Positions 8,720 through 20,720 of a DNA stretch of 64,000 nucleotides are shown one piece after another; position 1 is the first letter of the stretch; every line of letters begins with the position of its first letter. A program made the position numbers and the translations under genes. This stretch comes from CAVTAV01 sp963732795 (GTDB lineage: Bacteria > Pseudomonadota > Alphaproteobacteria > CAVTAV01): positions 310,001 to 374,000 of the forward strand of contig CAVTAV010000002.1 in the NCBI GenBank assembly GCA_963732795.1, in the 5' to 3' direction. Below the pieces are notes generated by a model that ran no database searches, was not told where the DNA came from, and worked only from the letters and a program-made list of their open reading frames with translations.

Positions 8720-9373
8720 ATGAAGACACGTCACCTGACGCTTGCCCTACTGGCCGCCGCGGGCCTCGCCGGCTGCACCACCGTCGGTGCACAACTCGCG
8801 AGCTCGGTCCAGAGCATGAGTTGGACCCTCGACACCAAGAGCGTCCCCTCGGGCCATTACGTCCTCGATCCCGACCATACGAGCCTGCTTTTCAAGATCA
8901 GCCATCTCGGCTACTCGCTCTATGTCGGCCGGTTCGACGCCGTCCACGGCACGATCGATTACCAGCGCCTCCATCCCGAGGCGAGCAAGGTGCTGATCAC
9001 GGTCGACCCCGCCAGCATCGACCTCAACAATGCCAAGCTGGAGATGACCCTGACCGGCAAGGACTATTTCGACGTCGGCGAATATCCCCAGGCGACCTAT
9101 GCCGCAAATTCCCTCACCATCGAGGACGATCGCCACGGCACCCTGAACGGCGAGCTGACCCTTCACGGCGTCACCAAGGAGGTGCCGCTCGACATCGTCT
9201 TCAACGGCGGCGCGAACAACACGCTCACCGGCAAATACACCATCGGTTTCACCGCCTCGGCCGAGATCAAGCGCTCCGATTTCGGCATGAAGACGCTGGT
9301 GCCCCTGGTCGGCGACGAAGTCTTCCTCGAAATCAACACCGAATTCGAACGCGCCTCCGATACGCCCGAATAG
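8720..9373 (+). CDS. YceI-family periplasmic lipoprotein
   Basis: 217 residues. A lipoprotein signal ends in the lipobox LAGC (Cys19). The rest is a YceI lipocalin-like beta-barrel: YVLDPDHTSLLFKISHLGYS, VGRFDAVHGTIDY, KDYFDVGEYPQATY, ELTLHGVTKEVPLDIVF and FGMKTLVPLVGDEVFLEI, each a signature strand. Family members bind long isoprenoid chains and are induced by stress or alkaline pH in other bacteria. The antiporter gene follows after 62 bases; a shared stress role is possible but unproven. Confidence 0.9.
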   Translation: MKTRHLTLALLAAAGLAGCTTVGAQLASSVQSMSWTLDTKSVPSGHYVLDPDHTSLLFKISHLGYSLYVGRFDAVHGTIDYQRLHPEASKVLITVDPASIDLNNAKLEMTLTGKDYFDVGEYPQATYAANSLTIEDDRHGTLNGELTLHGVTKEVPLDIVFNGGANNTLTGKYTIGFTASAEIKRSDFGMKTLVPLVGDEVFLEINTEFERASDTPE

Positions 9374-9435
9374 GTCCCGTTCGGGCCCTTCCATGCTAAG
9401 CTGCGCCGCGAGGTGAACCCGGCTGGCGGAATCGA

Positions 9436-11258
9436 ATGCTTGAACTCCTTATCGCGAAGATCGCGCTGATCGGCCTTGTCGGCGTGGGGGCGCAGTGGCT
9501 CGCCTGGCGGATGCAGCTTCCGGCGATCGTTCTGCTGCTGGTCGCCGGGACCATCGTCGGGCCGGCAACGGGGCTGATCGATCCGGTCCAGGACTTCCGC
9601 GGCATCCTCAATCCGCTGATTTCGATCGCCGTGGCAATCATTCTGTTCGAGGGCGGTCTCACTCTCGAAATTCAGCGAGATTCGCGGCACGTCCAAGGCC
9701 GTCCGCCGGATGGTCACCTTCGGCGCGGCCGTCACCTTCGGGCTCAGCCTTTGGGCGGCACGGGATCTCGGCGGCCTGACATGGCCCTCGGCGATGGTCC
9801 TTTCCGGCATCCTGATCGTCACTGGCCCGACGGTCATCATGCCGCTTCTGAGGCAATCCCGCCTCGCGCCGCGGCCGGCCTCGCTTCTCCGCTGGGAGGC
9901 GATCCTGGCCGATCCTTTGGGCGCGATCGTCGCCATGCTCGTCTTCGAAGGCTTTCTCGTCTTCGGCGTCGGCCATGAGGCGGGCAACCTGATCATCCGA
10001 GTGATCGCGGCGGCGGCGCTCTCCGTCCTCGGCGGCTACTATCTCGGACGGCTTGTCGTCTTTCTGTTCGTGCGCGGCCATGTGCCGGAGTTCCTCAAGA
10101 TCCCGCTGATCTTCGTCGCCGTCATCGCCGGTTATGCGGTCTCGGACCTCGTGCTTGAGGAAAGCGGCCTCCTGACCGTCACGATTCTCGGCATCACCCT
10201 CGCCAATTCCCGGATCGCGAGCCTCGGCGAGCTGCGCCGTTTCAAGGAGATGATGACGGTGCTGCTGGTCTCGGGCGTTTTCGTCGTGCTGACCGCGACG
10301 CTGCGTGTCTCGGATCTGAGCGTCATCGACGAGAAGGCGGTCGAGTTCATCGTCGTGCTCCTGGTCCTGGTACGCCCGGTTTCGGTGTTCCTGGTGACCA
10401 TCGGCTCGGGGCTGTCCTGGCGCGAGCGGCTGCTAGTCGGCTGGATCGCGCCGCGCGGCGTCGTGGCCGTGGCGGTAGCGGGCCTGTTCGGCGCGCTCCT
10501 GGCCGAGCACGGCGTGGCCGATGCCCATCGCCTGATCCCGCTCGCCTTCGCCATCGTTTTCGTGACGGTGATCCTTCACGGCTTCACCATCGGCCCGCTG
10601 TCGCGGGTTCTGGGCCTCTCGGCGGCGGGGCCGCTCGGCGTGCTGATCGTCGGCGGCTCGGCCTTCGCGACCGAATTCGCGCGCGGCCTGACGGATCTGG
10701 GGCTGCCGGTCATGATCGCCGACCGGAATTACGGCCATCTCCGGCAGGCGCGGCTTGCCGATATCCCGGTCTATTACGGCGAAATCCTCTCGGAAGCCGC
10801 CGAGCACGCGATCGATTTCTATCGCTACGGCTTCCTGGTCGCCGCCACCGACAACGAATCCTACAACGCGCTCATTTGCACCGATTTCGGCCCCGAGCTC
10901 GGCCGCGGCAACGTCTTTCAGATCGACCGGGCCGAGGGCAAGTCGGAACGTCTGGAAATGGCGGTGACCATCGGCGGGCGGCGCTTTCTCGAGGATCTCG
11001 GCGGATACGACGGTCTCGTGGCCATGATCCACCAAGGCTGGACCTTCCAGACCACCAAGCTGACCGAGGAATACGGCCCCGAGGCCTTCCTCGAAGACCG
11101 CGGTCCCCGAAGCCCGGCTGATCATGGCCAAGCGGGGCGAGAGCCGGTTGATCTGGCTCGAAGGCCGCAAGGAGCCCGCGCTGCAGGCCGGCGATGTCGT
11201 GCTGAGCTTCGGCCCGGCCGCGCCGAACGGCTTGGAATTGGACTCCGCCCCCGTGTAA
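9436..11258 (+). CDS. Na+/H+ antiporter, CPA1 type with TrkA-N domain, two frameshifts
   Basis: Three frames join into one 606-residue protein. The transporter part has about 12 hydrophobic segments, with the hallmark FEGGLTL, TGPTVIMPLL, ADPLGAIVA and WIAPRGVVAVAV motifs of sodium/hydrogen exchangers. From about residue 400 a Rossmann-like TrkA-N domain follows (VLIVGGSAFATEFARGL, LVAATDNESYNALIC), which in relatives binds NAD(H) and gates transport. Frameshifts are near 9668-9672 (GAAATTC, one A too many) and near 11090-11097; both are +1. The restored end reads through LSFGPAAPNGLEL to TAA at 11256, not to the longer frame stop at 11299. Confidence 0.82.
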
Positions 11259-11289
11259 TGTTCCCCCAACAAGAAAAGCGAGGGGACAT

Positions 11290-11907
11290 ATGGCGTTGAA
11301 GCTCATCGGCGCGGGGTTCGGACGGACGGGCACGTCGTCGCTCCGCGATGCGCTCGGCATGATCGGCTACGGCCCGTGCTATCACATGACATCGGTGCTG
11401 GAGAATCCGGGCTTCGCCAAATATTGGGCGCGGCTCGGGCGCGGCGAGACCGTGGATTGGGACGAGGTCTTTAAGGGCTATGTCTCGGCGGTGGATTGGC
11501 CCGCCTGCACCTATTGGCGCGAGCTCGCGGAGTATTATCCCGACGCCAAGGTACTCCTGACCCTGCGCGATCCGGAGCGCTGGTTCCAAAGCACCCAGAA
11601 CACGATCTTTTCAAAGGAGCACCGCGACAGCTTCTATGCCCCCGGCGCCGATCCCGACCGCCAGGGCATGGTGAGCGTGCTCTACGACCAGACCTTCCAA
11701 AAGCGCCAGAACGACCATGATTACGCGATCGCGGTCTTCAACGCCCATAACGAGGAGGTCAAGCGCACAATCCCGAAGGAGCGCCTTCTCGTTTATGACA
11801 TCAAGCAAGGCTGGGAACCGCTCTGCAGGTTCCTCGGCGTGCCCGTGCCCGACACGCCGTTCCCCCGGGTCAATACCAGCGAGGATTGGGAAGCCAAGGG
11901 CCACTGA
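11290..11907 (+). CDS. sulfotransferase-family protein (Sulfotransfer_4-like)
   Basis: 205 residues starting at ATG 11290, with AGCGAGGGG upstream. The N-terminal LIGAGFGRTGTSSLRDAL is the PAPS-binding loop (GxGRTGTxSL) of this bacterial and eukaryotic sulfotransferase group; the 3'-phosphate-binding region follows (LLTLRDPERWFQST), and the end LCRFLGVPVPDTPFPRVN is also typical. It would transfer a sulfuryl group from PAPS to an unknown hydroxyl or amine acceptor. It converges on the monooxygenase gene, leaving 4 bases. Confidence 0.88.
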   Translation: MALKLIGAGFGRTGTSSLRDALGMIGYGPCYHMTSVLENPGFAKYWARLGRGETVDWDEVFKGYVSAVDWPACTYWRELAEYYPDAKVLLTLRDPERWFQSTQNTIFSKEHRDSFYAPGADPDRQGMVSVLYDQTFQKRQNDHDYAIAVFNAHNEEVKRTIPKERLLVYDIKQGWEPLCRFLGVPVPDTPFPRVNTSEDWEAKGH

Positions 11908-11911
11908 TTTA

Positions 11912-13530
11912 TCAGGCGCTTAGCCGGAAGCCTTCATAGTCTTTCGCGGCGACCTCGTCGCATTTCTGGACGTAGGGCTGAAAGCCGTAATAGGGCATGA
12001 AGACCCGCGGCTTGCCGGGGACGTTCGCGCCCAGATACCAGGAATTGCAAGACGGAAACAGCGTCACCGAGGCGATCTCATTGACATGGTCGACCCAGGC
12101 GTCCTGCGCGGCCGGCGTGGCCTCGATCCGCGTGTAGCCGTGCTCGGTCATATAGGCGATGCAGTCGGTGATCCAGTTCACGTGCTGCTCGATGCTCGGC
12201 ACCATATTGGACAGCACCGAGGGGCTGCCCGGGCCGGTGATCGTGAACAGATTGGGAAAGCCGGCGACGTTCAGACCGAGATAGGTCCGTGGGCCCGGCC
12301 GCCCAGGCCTCCCGCATCTTGGCGCCGTTGCGCCCGGTGATGTCGATCTTGAGGATGGCGCCCGTCATGGCGTCGAAACCCGTCGCGAAGACGATGCTGT
12401 CGAGCGCATAGGTCCGCGCGCTCGTCCGGATGCCGGTTTCGACGATTTCCTCGATCGGTTCGTCGTTAAGATCGACGAGGGTGACGTTCGGCCGGTTGAA
12501 GGTGTCGTAATAGCCGCTGTCGACGCAGAGCCGTTTGCAGGCGAAGGTCTGCTCCGGGCAGAGCTTCTCGGCGAGGGCCGGGTCATGCACGATCTCGCGG
12601 ATCTTGCCCCGGATAAATTCGGCGGCCGTCTGGTTGGCTTCCATGTTGAAGAAGAGGTCGTTGAACGAGGCCATGAAGGGCAGGCCGCCGGTCTGCCAGT
12701 ACCGGTCGAAGACCCGGTCTCGTTCGGCTTCGTCGGTTTCCAGCGCGGACGGCGTTGTTGAGCTCGGCATGGAACGTGAAAGGATGGAACCAGGATTCTT
12801 CGCGAAAGCCGCGATAGTCGGCCTTTACCTTGGCGACATAATCCGGATCGAGCTTGGTGTTGTGGGCCGGCACGCTGTAAACCGGCGTGCGCTGAAAGAC
12901 GAAAAGCTGCCCCGCTTCCTTCGGCGATAACCGGAATCGATTGCACGCCCGACGATCCGGTGCCGATAACGGCCACGCGCTGTCCGTCGAAATGAACGCC
13001 GTCATGGGGCCATTTGGCCGTGTGATATGTCGCGCCCCCGAACGACTCCATGCCCTTGATTTCGGGCAGGTTGGGGGAGGACAGGCAGCCGGTCGCCAGC
13101 ACGCAGAACCGCGCGGTGGCTCTGCCCGCCGTCGCTGGTCGTGACGGTCCATTTGCCGGAGTCCTCGTCGAAGGCGAGCGCCTCGACGCGGGTGTCGAAC
13201 TGGATGTCGGGCCTAAGCTCGAAACGGTCCGCGACGTGATTGAGATAGCTCAGGATTTCGGCCTGGGGCGCATAGCGCTCTGTCCATTCCCATTCCTGCT
13301 GAAGCTCGTCCGAAAACTGATAGGAATATTCCATGCTCTCGACGTCGCAGCGCGCGCCGGGATAGCGGTTCCAGTACCACGTTCCGCCGACGCCGCCGCC
13401 GGCCTCGAAAACCCGGACCGACAGCCCGAGCCCGCGCAGCCGGTGCAGCATGTAAAGCCCGGCGAACCCGGCGCCGACGATGACGGCGTCATAGTCGCTC
13501 CGAGGCTCAGCGGGTCGTATCGGCGTTCAT
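11912..13530 (-). CDS. Baeyer-Villiger flavin monooxygenase, five frameshifts
   Basis: Six overlapping frame pieces in order rebuild a 537-residue FAD/NADPH monooxygenase: start MNADTTR (ATG 13530), FAD loop VGAGFAGLYMLHRL, FEAGGGVGGTWYWNRYPGARCD, then the Baeyer-Villiger signature FxGxxxHxxxWP (FGGATYHTAKWP), the NADPH loop VAVIGTGSSGVQ, FQRTPVYSVPAHN, IVFATGFDAMTG, and the end YGFQPYVQKC. It inserts oxygen next to a ketone, giving esters or lactones. Breaks are near 13508, 13115, 12925, 12750 and 12295, all +1. Only net +5 restores a length divisible by three. Either the assembly is error-rich here or the gene is decaying; the retained motifs favour the former. Confidence 0.75.
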
Positions 13531-13682
13531 CTTGGGTCGAGGCGTCCGGTGCTGTGGTTGCTTGTACCCCATACTGCCCAAAGATGTCGCGGCGCTCAAT
13601 GCGCATGGATCGCGCAGCCGGTTTCCGGTCCGCGATTTGTGGTCGTAGAGTTGCCTCCGTCCTCGCCGTCCAGGAGATCCCC

Positions 13683-14558
13683 ATGAGCAATCCGTCCGAA
13701 ATCCCGTCGCCCTTGGTCGAAACCGCCTGGCTGGCCGATCAACTTGGCGCGCCGGATTTCGCGGGATCCTGGATTGCTCGGTTGTCCGAAAGGACAATCC
13801 CGACGGCTCTTATGGGTTCGGGAGCGGCAAGGAAGCCTGGGAAAAGGGCCATATCCCCGGCAGCATCTTCGTCGACGTGCTCAAGGAGCTGAGCGATCCC
13901 GAGGGCAAGACGTCCCTGATGATGCCGCCGATCGAGGACTTCGCGCGGATCATGGCCGGCCGCGGCGTCGGCGACGACACGCGCGTCATCCTTTACGACA
14001 ATTCCAACCATGCCTGGGCGGCGCGGGTGTGGTGGATGCTTCGGGTCGCGGGCTTCGACAACGCGGCGGTGCTGAACGGCGGCTGGAACAAGTGGCAGGC
14101 CGAGGGGCGGCCGGTCTCGACCGAACGCGACGGCCCATGCGTCCGCGACCCTCACGCCCCACCCGCGCCCCGAGCTGATGGTGACCAAGGATCAGGTTCG
14201 GGATTCACTCGGGCAAGAGGGCGTGGCGCTCATCAATGCCCTGTCGCCGGAATCCTTCCGCGGCGAGGTGGTCCTGTTCCCGCGCCCCGGCCGCATTCCC
14301 GGCAGCAAGAACGTCTATTGCCAGACGCTCGTGGACCCCGACAACCACAACTATGTCGACGCCGTGAAGATGCGCCAGCTTTTCGAGGCCTCGGGCGCGC
14401 TCGAGGCCGATCAGGTCATCACCTATTGCGGCGGCGGCATCGCGGCGAGCAGCGATGCCCTGGCGCTGGTGCTTCTGGGCGTGGAGAACGTCGCGGTCTA
14501 TGACGGCTCGATGTCCGAATGGACCGCCGATCCCGATATGCCGCTGGAGACGGAGTAG
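13683..14558 (+). CDS. thiosulfate/3-mercaptopyruvate sulfurtransferase, two frameshifts
   Basis: Two rhodanese domains, 291 residues after repair. The N-terminal domain is the inactive one (VETAWLADQL, LDCSVVRKDNPDGSYGFGSG, KGHIPGSIFVDVL, VILYDNSNHAWAARVWWML, LNGGWNKWQAEGRP). The C-terminal domain (VTKDQV, RIPGSKNVY) carries the active loop TYCGGGIAAS with the persulfide-forming Cys. Frames change near 13748 (-1, the only one of this sign in the window) and near 14130-14150 (+1). It moves sulfur from thiosulfate or mercaptopyruvate to an acceptor. It is transcribed away from the monooxygenase gene across a 150-base divergent promoter region. Confidence 0.83.
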
Positions 14559-14600
14559 GCGAGGGGTGGAGTTTCTCTTTAGCGGTTGAAGCGGCTCAGG

Positions 14601-14700
14601 CATCACCCCCACCGGGCCTCCCCCATCGAGGGGGAGGACGTGATGGAGTGCTTCATAGAAGCCTTCCCCCTTGATGGGGGAAGGTTGGATGGGGGTGATA
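14601..14700. repeat. palindromic intergenic repeat, family 1, copy A
   Basis: A ~100-base imperfect inverted repeat: outer arms CATCACCCCC / GGGGGTGAT, inner hairpins CTCCCCCATCGAGGGGGAG and CTTCCCCCTTGATGGGGGAAG. Two near-identical copies occur at 48668-48766 and 49142-49240 and a decayed copy at 59988-60114. It sits between convergent genes and may also end transcription. Confidence 0.88.
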
Positions 14701-14729
14701 GAAGAGCCGCTCCGCTCTAGTCAGGTCCC

Positions 14730-14930
14730 TTAGACCCAGCGCCGCCATTTCGCGAGAAGCCCGCTCACCATCCCGACCGCGCCGCCGATCGCCAAGGCGA
14801 CAAGGAGGAACTCGGTCAGGCTGAGCATCGGAAAATACAAGGTATGGACGACGCTCGCCGTCAGTCCGGCGAGTCCCGACGAGCCGAAAATGAACCAGAA
14901 TTGGCGCGCGGTCAGCGGCTTGCGTTGCAT
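14730..14930 (-). CDS. small two-helix membrane protein
   Basis: 66 residues, MQRKPLTARQFWFIFG start, two hydrophobic segments (FIFGSSGLAGLTASVVHTLY and FLLVALAIGGAVGMVSGLLA) and a basic C-terminus (KWRRW). It has no recognised family. It stands alone between copy A of the repeat and the MITE-like element. Confidence 0.55.
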   Translation of the reverse strand: MQRKPLTARQFWFIFGSSGLAGLTASVVHTLYFPMLSLTEFLLVALAIGGAVGMVSGLLAKWRRWV

Positions 14931-15040
14931 GACGTCCCCCAGTATCCGGCAGGAATTATGGCCTAAACGCTCTAGGACTTAAACCCTGGGGAAAACTCGA
15001 AGATTTCCCCCTCTCCCTTGGGGGCGACAAGAAGGGACAT

Positions 15041-15259
15041 AACTAGAGTCTGTACTCAATAGCCGTCATCCCGGAAGCCGGTTTGCCCGAAATCTTTGAT
15101 TTCGTTGGCAAACCGAGCTGTCCGGGAGCCATTGTCACGAGCCTGAGCCTCCGACCTGGATCCCGGATCGCAAGGCTCGCATGCCGAAAACCTGCGGTTT
15201 TCGGGCTCGCCTAACGTCCGGGATGACGACGAAGGTGCTGTTGAGTACAGACCCTAGTT
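15041..15259. mobile_element. MITE-like element with 20-bp terminal inverted repeats
   Basis: The left end AACTAGAGTCTGTACTCAAT (15041-15060) and right end GTTGAGTACAGACCCTAGTT (15240-15259) are inverted repeats matching at 18 of 20 positions; an internal pair (GTCATCCCGG near 15066, CCGGGATGAC near 15218) extends the stem. The 219-base element has no coding potential and is rich in hairpins. CTAG occurs at both outer ends, as expected if the real ends lie just inside and the target was TA within CTAG. The right end overlaps the tspO 3' end and supplies its TAG stop. Confidence 0.65.
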
Positions 15260-15760
15260 CAACTTCCAGATTTGCACGTTCAGGATCGTCGCGAAGGTGA
15301 CCCAGGCGAGATAGGGCATGAAGAGGTAGCCGGCGCGTTTGTCGATCTCGAGGAACTGGTAGGTGGTCAGCGCGATCACGACCAGGAGGAGATTGATGAT
15401 CAGCACCGAGGGGCCGATCGCCTGGGCGGCGAAGAAGGTGGCCGACCAGCCGAAATTGAGCACGAGCTGAATGCCGTAATAGCCGGGCTTGAGGAACAGC
15501 GGCTTCCAGCCGGCCTTGCGCCAGACCAGCCAGCCCGCCACCGCGATCATGGCGTAAAGCACCGTCCAGACCGGGCCGAAAATCCAATTGGGCGGGTTGA
15601 AGGACGGCTTTTCGAGGGTCTGGTACCACGTGCCGACCGAGATCGAGGTGGCCCAGCCGCCGAGCCCGGCGATGCGCGCGCACAGCGCGATAAACCCGAT
15701 CAGGACGGCGATGTCGGTGGTGCCGATCGCGGGTCTGGGAGTGGGTCCGGGGTGCTCCAT
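15254..15760 (-). CDS. tspO: TspO/MBR family membrane protein
   Basis: 168 residues, five hydrophobic segments and the Trp/Pro-rich family signature: WYQTLEKPSFNPPNWIFGPVWTVLYAMIAVA in pieces (KPSFNPPNW, FGPVWT, LYAMIAVAGWLVW), then LNFGWSATFFA and YLAWVTFATILNVQIWKLN. TspO binds porphyrins, haem and related tetrapyrroles and modulates photosynthesis or stress genes in alphaproteobacteria. The last codons lie in the terminal repeat of the MITE-like element, so the natural C-terminus may have been altered slightly. The start is ATG 15760. Confidence 0.92.
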   Translation of the reverse strand: MEHPGPTPRPAIGTTDIAVLIGFIALCARIAGLGGWATSISVGTWYQTLEKPSFNPPNWIFGPVWTVLYAMIAVAGWLVWRKAGWKPLFLKPGYYGIQLVLNFGWSATFFAAQAIGPSVLIINLLLVVIALTTYQFLEIDKRAGYLFMPYLAWVTFATILNVQIWKLN

Positions 15761-15769
15761 CCCGGTAGT

Positions 15770-16059
15770 TTAGTCCGGGACCTCCGAGACATGCGATACC
15801 CTAATTATGGCGAGGCTGGTCGGGTCGACCAGTTTGTAGCGGATGACATAGGCGCCGGCGCCGAAGCGGAGGAAGATCTCGCGCCGGCCGGAATCGTCGT
15901 CCATCGGCCGGCCGATCCGCCGGCTTGCTCATGAGATTGGCGGTGGTCATCTGAATGACGCGCAGAAGCCGGCTACCGGCCCAGTCGTTGCGCGACGTTG
16001 AGCGAGCGGAAGAGAGTCTCGATGTCCTGGCTCGCCTCGGGGCACCAGACGACCTTCAT
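15770..16059 (-). CDS. ParE/RelE-type toxin, two frameshifts
   Basis: The start ATG (16059) overlaps the antitoxin stop as ATGA. The joined frames give 95 residues: MKVVWCPEASQDIETLF, then WAGSRLLRVIQMTTANLMSKPADR, then GRREIFLRFGAGAYVIRYKLVDPTSLAIIRVSHVSE, the R-E-x(n)-GAYVIRY-(n)-IIRVxH pattern of ParE. Breaks are near 15993 and 15910, both +1. ParE toxins poison gyrase; RelE toxins cut mRNA, and this looks ParE-like. The protein may be inactive if the breaks are real, leaving an orphan antitoxin. Confidence 0.65.
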
Positions 16060-16328
16060 GACGGCTTGGCCTTTCCGGCCGTCGTGCGGGTCAACTGGTC
16101 GAAGCGGGAGGACATGGCGTCCTGCGAGACATAATGCCCGGTCTCGACGAAATGCTTCCAGCGCTCCTGGTCCTCGAGCTTCTCGCGCTCATAGGATTCT
16201 TCGCGGTCGAGGAATTCCGAGATTGCCTGCTTCATCAGCCAATGGGGCGTGCGGTCCTTGAGCTTGCCGAGGCGTTTCAGCCGCGCCTTGGTCTCCTCGT
16301 CGAGTTTGATGCCTGTGGTCGTGACCAT
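16056..16328 (-). CDS. ribbon-helix-helix antitoxin (ParD/CopG type)
   Basis: 90 residues from ATG 16328 (MVTTTGIKLDEETKARL). An upstream ATG (16367) is less likely because the RHH strand normally starts within the first ten residues. TGIKLDEETKARLKRLGKLKDRTPHWLMKQAI forms the beta-alpha-alpha DNA-binding unit, and an acidic helix (SYEREKLEDQERWKHF) for toxin binding follows. It would repress its own operon and neutralise the toxin encoded downstream through an ATGA overlap. Confidence 0.85.
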   Translation of the reverse strand: MVTTTGIKLDEETKARLKRLGKLKDRTPHWLMKQAISEFLDREESYEREKLEDQERWKHFVETGHYVSQDAMSSRFDQLTRTTAGKAKPS

Positions 16329-16488
16329 GCCGGAGCCCTCCCTCATGGGTGCGTCGGCGGGGATCATGGGGTGACAATGGTTGCAACCCGGTAAAGGCGA
16401 CGGAAATCGGCTGATTTCTCCGGCCGATGGTCTATTCTGGACGCGGGACCGTCCAGGGGGACGTCAATCGGGCCAAGGGAGGCCGGAG

Positions 16489-17001
16489 ATGAGAGCGAGA
16501 GTTATGGCGGCCGCGGTGATCTGCGCGGGTCTGATCGGTGTCGCGGGCTACGCGCTGCATGCGCCAGCGGCGGAAGAGGCGGGCAATGTCGATTTCGACA
16601 TCTCGCTCAACCACGTCGGCATCAGCGTGCCGGACTTCGACGCCTCGGTGAAATGGTACCACGACATGTTCGGCTTCAAGCTCCTGCGCAAGATGCATCA
16701 GGCCGAGAACCCGGACATGGATTTCGGCGTCATCCAGCGCGGCAATGTGCGGATCGAGCTGTTCCAGGTCGTCAAGGGCAAGCCCCTGCCGGACTACCGC
16801 AGCGACCCGACCGCCGACCTCTATGTCCACGGCGTCAAGCACTTCGCGTTCCAGGTGAAGAATATCAAGAAGGTCCTTGCGGAACTTGAAGCAAAGGGCG
16901 TCAAGGTCTCCAAGCCCCTGACGGAGAACCCGCGCACGTCCTTCGTCTTCATCGACGACAACGCCGGCAATGCGATCGAGCTGATCGAGCCGAAGGGGTA
17001 G
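16489..17001 (+). CDS. exported VOC (glyoxalase-fold) protein
   Basis: 170 residues from ATG 16489 with GGCCGGAG upstream. An N-terminal signal peptide (MAAAVICAGLIGVAGYALHAPAAEE) precedes a vicinal-oxygen-chelate domain: LNHVGISVPDFDASVKWYHDMFGFKLLR, IQRGNVRIELFQV, GVKHFAFQVKN and VFIDDNAGNAIELIEP. His, Glu, His and Glu occupy the metal-ligand positions. It resembles glyoxalase I-like dioxygenase-fold proteins but acts outside the cytoplasm; the substrate is unknown. The extra 36 residues of the longer frame from 16381 are not credible as coding. Confidence 0.8.
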   Translation: MRARVMAAAVICAGLIGVAGYALHAPAAEEAGNVDFDISLNHVGISVPDFDASVKWYHDMFGFKLLRKMHQAENPDMDFGVIQRGNVRIELFQVVKGKPLPDYRSDPTADLYVHGVKHFAFQVKNIKKVLAELEAKGVKVSKPLTENPRTSFVFIDDNAGNAIELIEPKG

Positions 17002-17024
17002 GGGACCACGTCCCCAACCGTCAT

Positions 17025-17043
17025 GGCCGGGCTTGACCCGGCC
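17025..17043. terminator. hairpin between convergent genes
   Basis: GGCCGGG / CCCGGCC with a 5-base loop, following GGGGACCACGTCCCC (17001-17015). Without a T-run it is a weak terminator candidate, but its position between two convergent genes fits a bidirectional one. The flanking CGTCATGGCCGGGCTTGACC resembles a common alphaproteobacterial intergenic repeat. Confidence 0.4.
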
Positions 17044-17106
17044 ATCCACGTCTGCCCTTGCGCCTCAAGTCCGCCCATGACGAATGGAGGATGGGCCGCG
17101 CGTCCG

Positions 17107-17681
17107 CTATTCGTTTCGGTCGATGAGGTCCGACCAAAATGGAATTCGCTTCGGTGGCGTCGGTTCGAAGATCGACGCATGGGCTGCTCCGCCGAACTCA
17201 TGGTCGAAGTAATCCTCCAGGTTTCGGCCGTAATAGATGGTGTCGTACCCGTACATCGAGATGACCGGATTGCCACTTTCAAAGGGCATTGCTGGAAGGT
17301 AACGGTGACCGAAGATCGGTATGAGTGGCGGCGCTGACGCCAATCCGACAGTTAACCGTTCAAATCGGTCACGCCTGTCGTCCGGGCGTCGTCCCCAGTC
17401 GGCCCACCACCAGTCACTCGTGCGCATATTGAACCACAGGGAAATGAGTGGCCACTTCAGCGCAAGTCGAATAGTCCGATCAGACGATTTGATCCAGTGA
17501 AGTTGGCGCGGGCCATCGAGGCAACGCTCGCGCAGACGTTCACATAGATCAGGTGGGAAGCGTATCTGCCATTTGGCCTGAACGTCGTCCAGCTGATCGG
17601 ACGTTAAGCCCGCACCCCACCAGACCGGGCTCTCGCCGAACTTCTGTCCTACGACAATCCGAAGTTTCGTTGGGTCACGCA

Positions 17682-17682
<1 letters not shown>
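17107..17682 (-). CDS. SUKH/SMI1-KNR4-like protein
   Basis: 191 residues. The GTG start at 17682 shares its G with the uvrA TAG stop (TAGTG), so translation is probably coupled. Features recalling SMI1/KNR4 (SUKH) domains: LTSDQLDDVQAKWQIRFPPDLCERLRE near residue 30, PLISLWFN, and a late IFGHRYLPAMPFESGNPVISMYGYDTIYYGRNLEDYFDHEF. SUKH proteins are often immunity factors to secreted nucleases or deaminases, but solitary ones exist and no toxin is nearby. Coupling to a DNA-repair gene is unusual. Confidence 0.6.
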
Positions 17683-20550
<2,868 letters not shown>

Positions 20551-20720
20551 GGTGTGTTCTTACCGCAGGACGGCCTGGCCGACCAGTGAAAACTCGCGCT
20601 GGCTACATCCCGCGCCTTAGCAGGTCAAAATATGTGAGACAATCGCGAAAACGCAACGGACGCGATCACCCCGGATCGCAATTATCCGGGGGCCATGGGC
20701 GTGGACGTTATCGGGTTTAG

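Noticed and set aside
11912..13530. Baeyer-Villiger monooxygenase as a pseudogene
   Set aside because: All cofactor and signature motifs survive and net correction restores one open frame; error is at least as likely, so it was kept as a CDS with a note.
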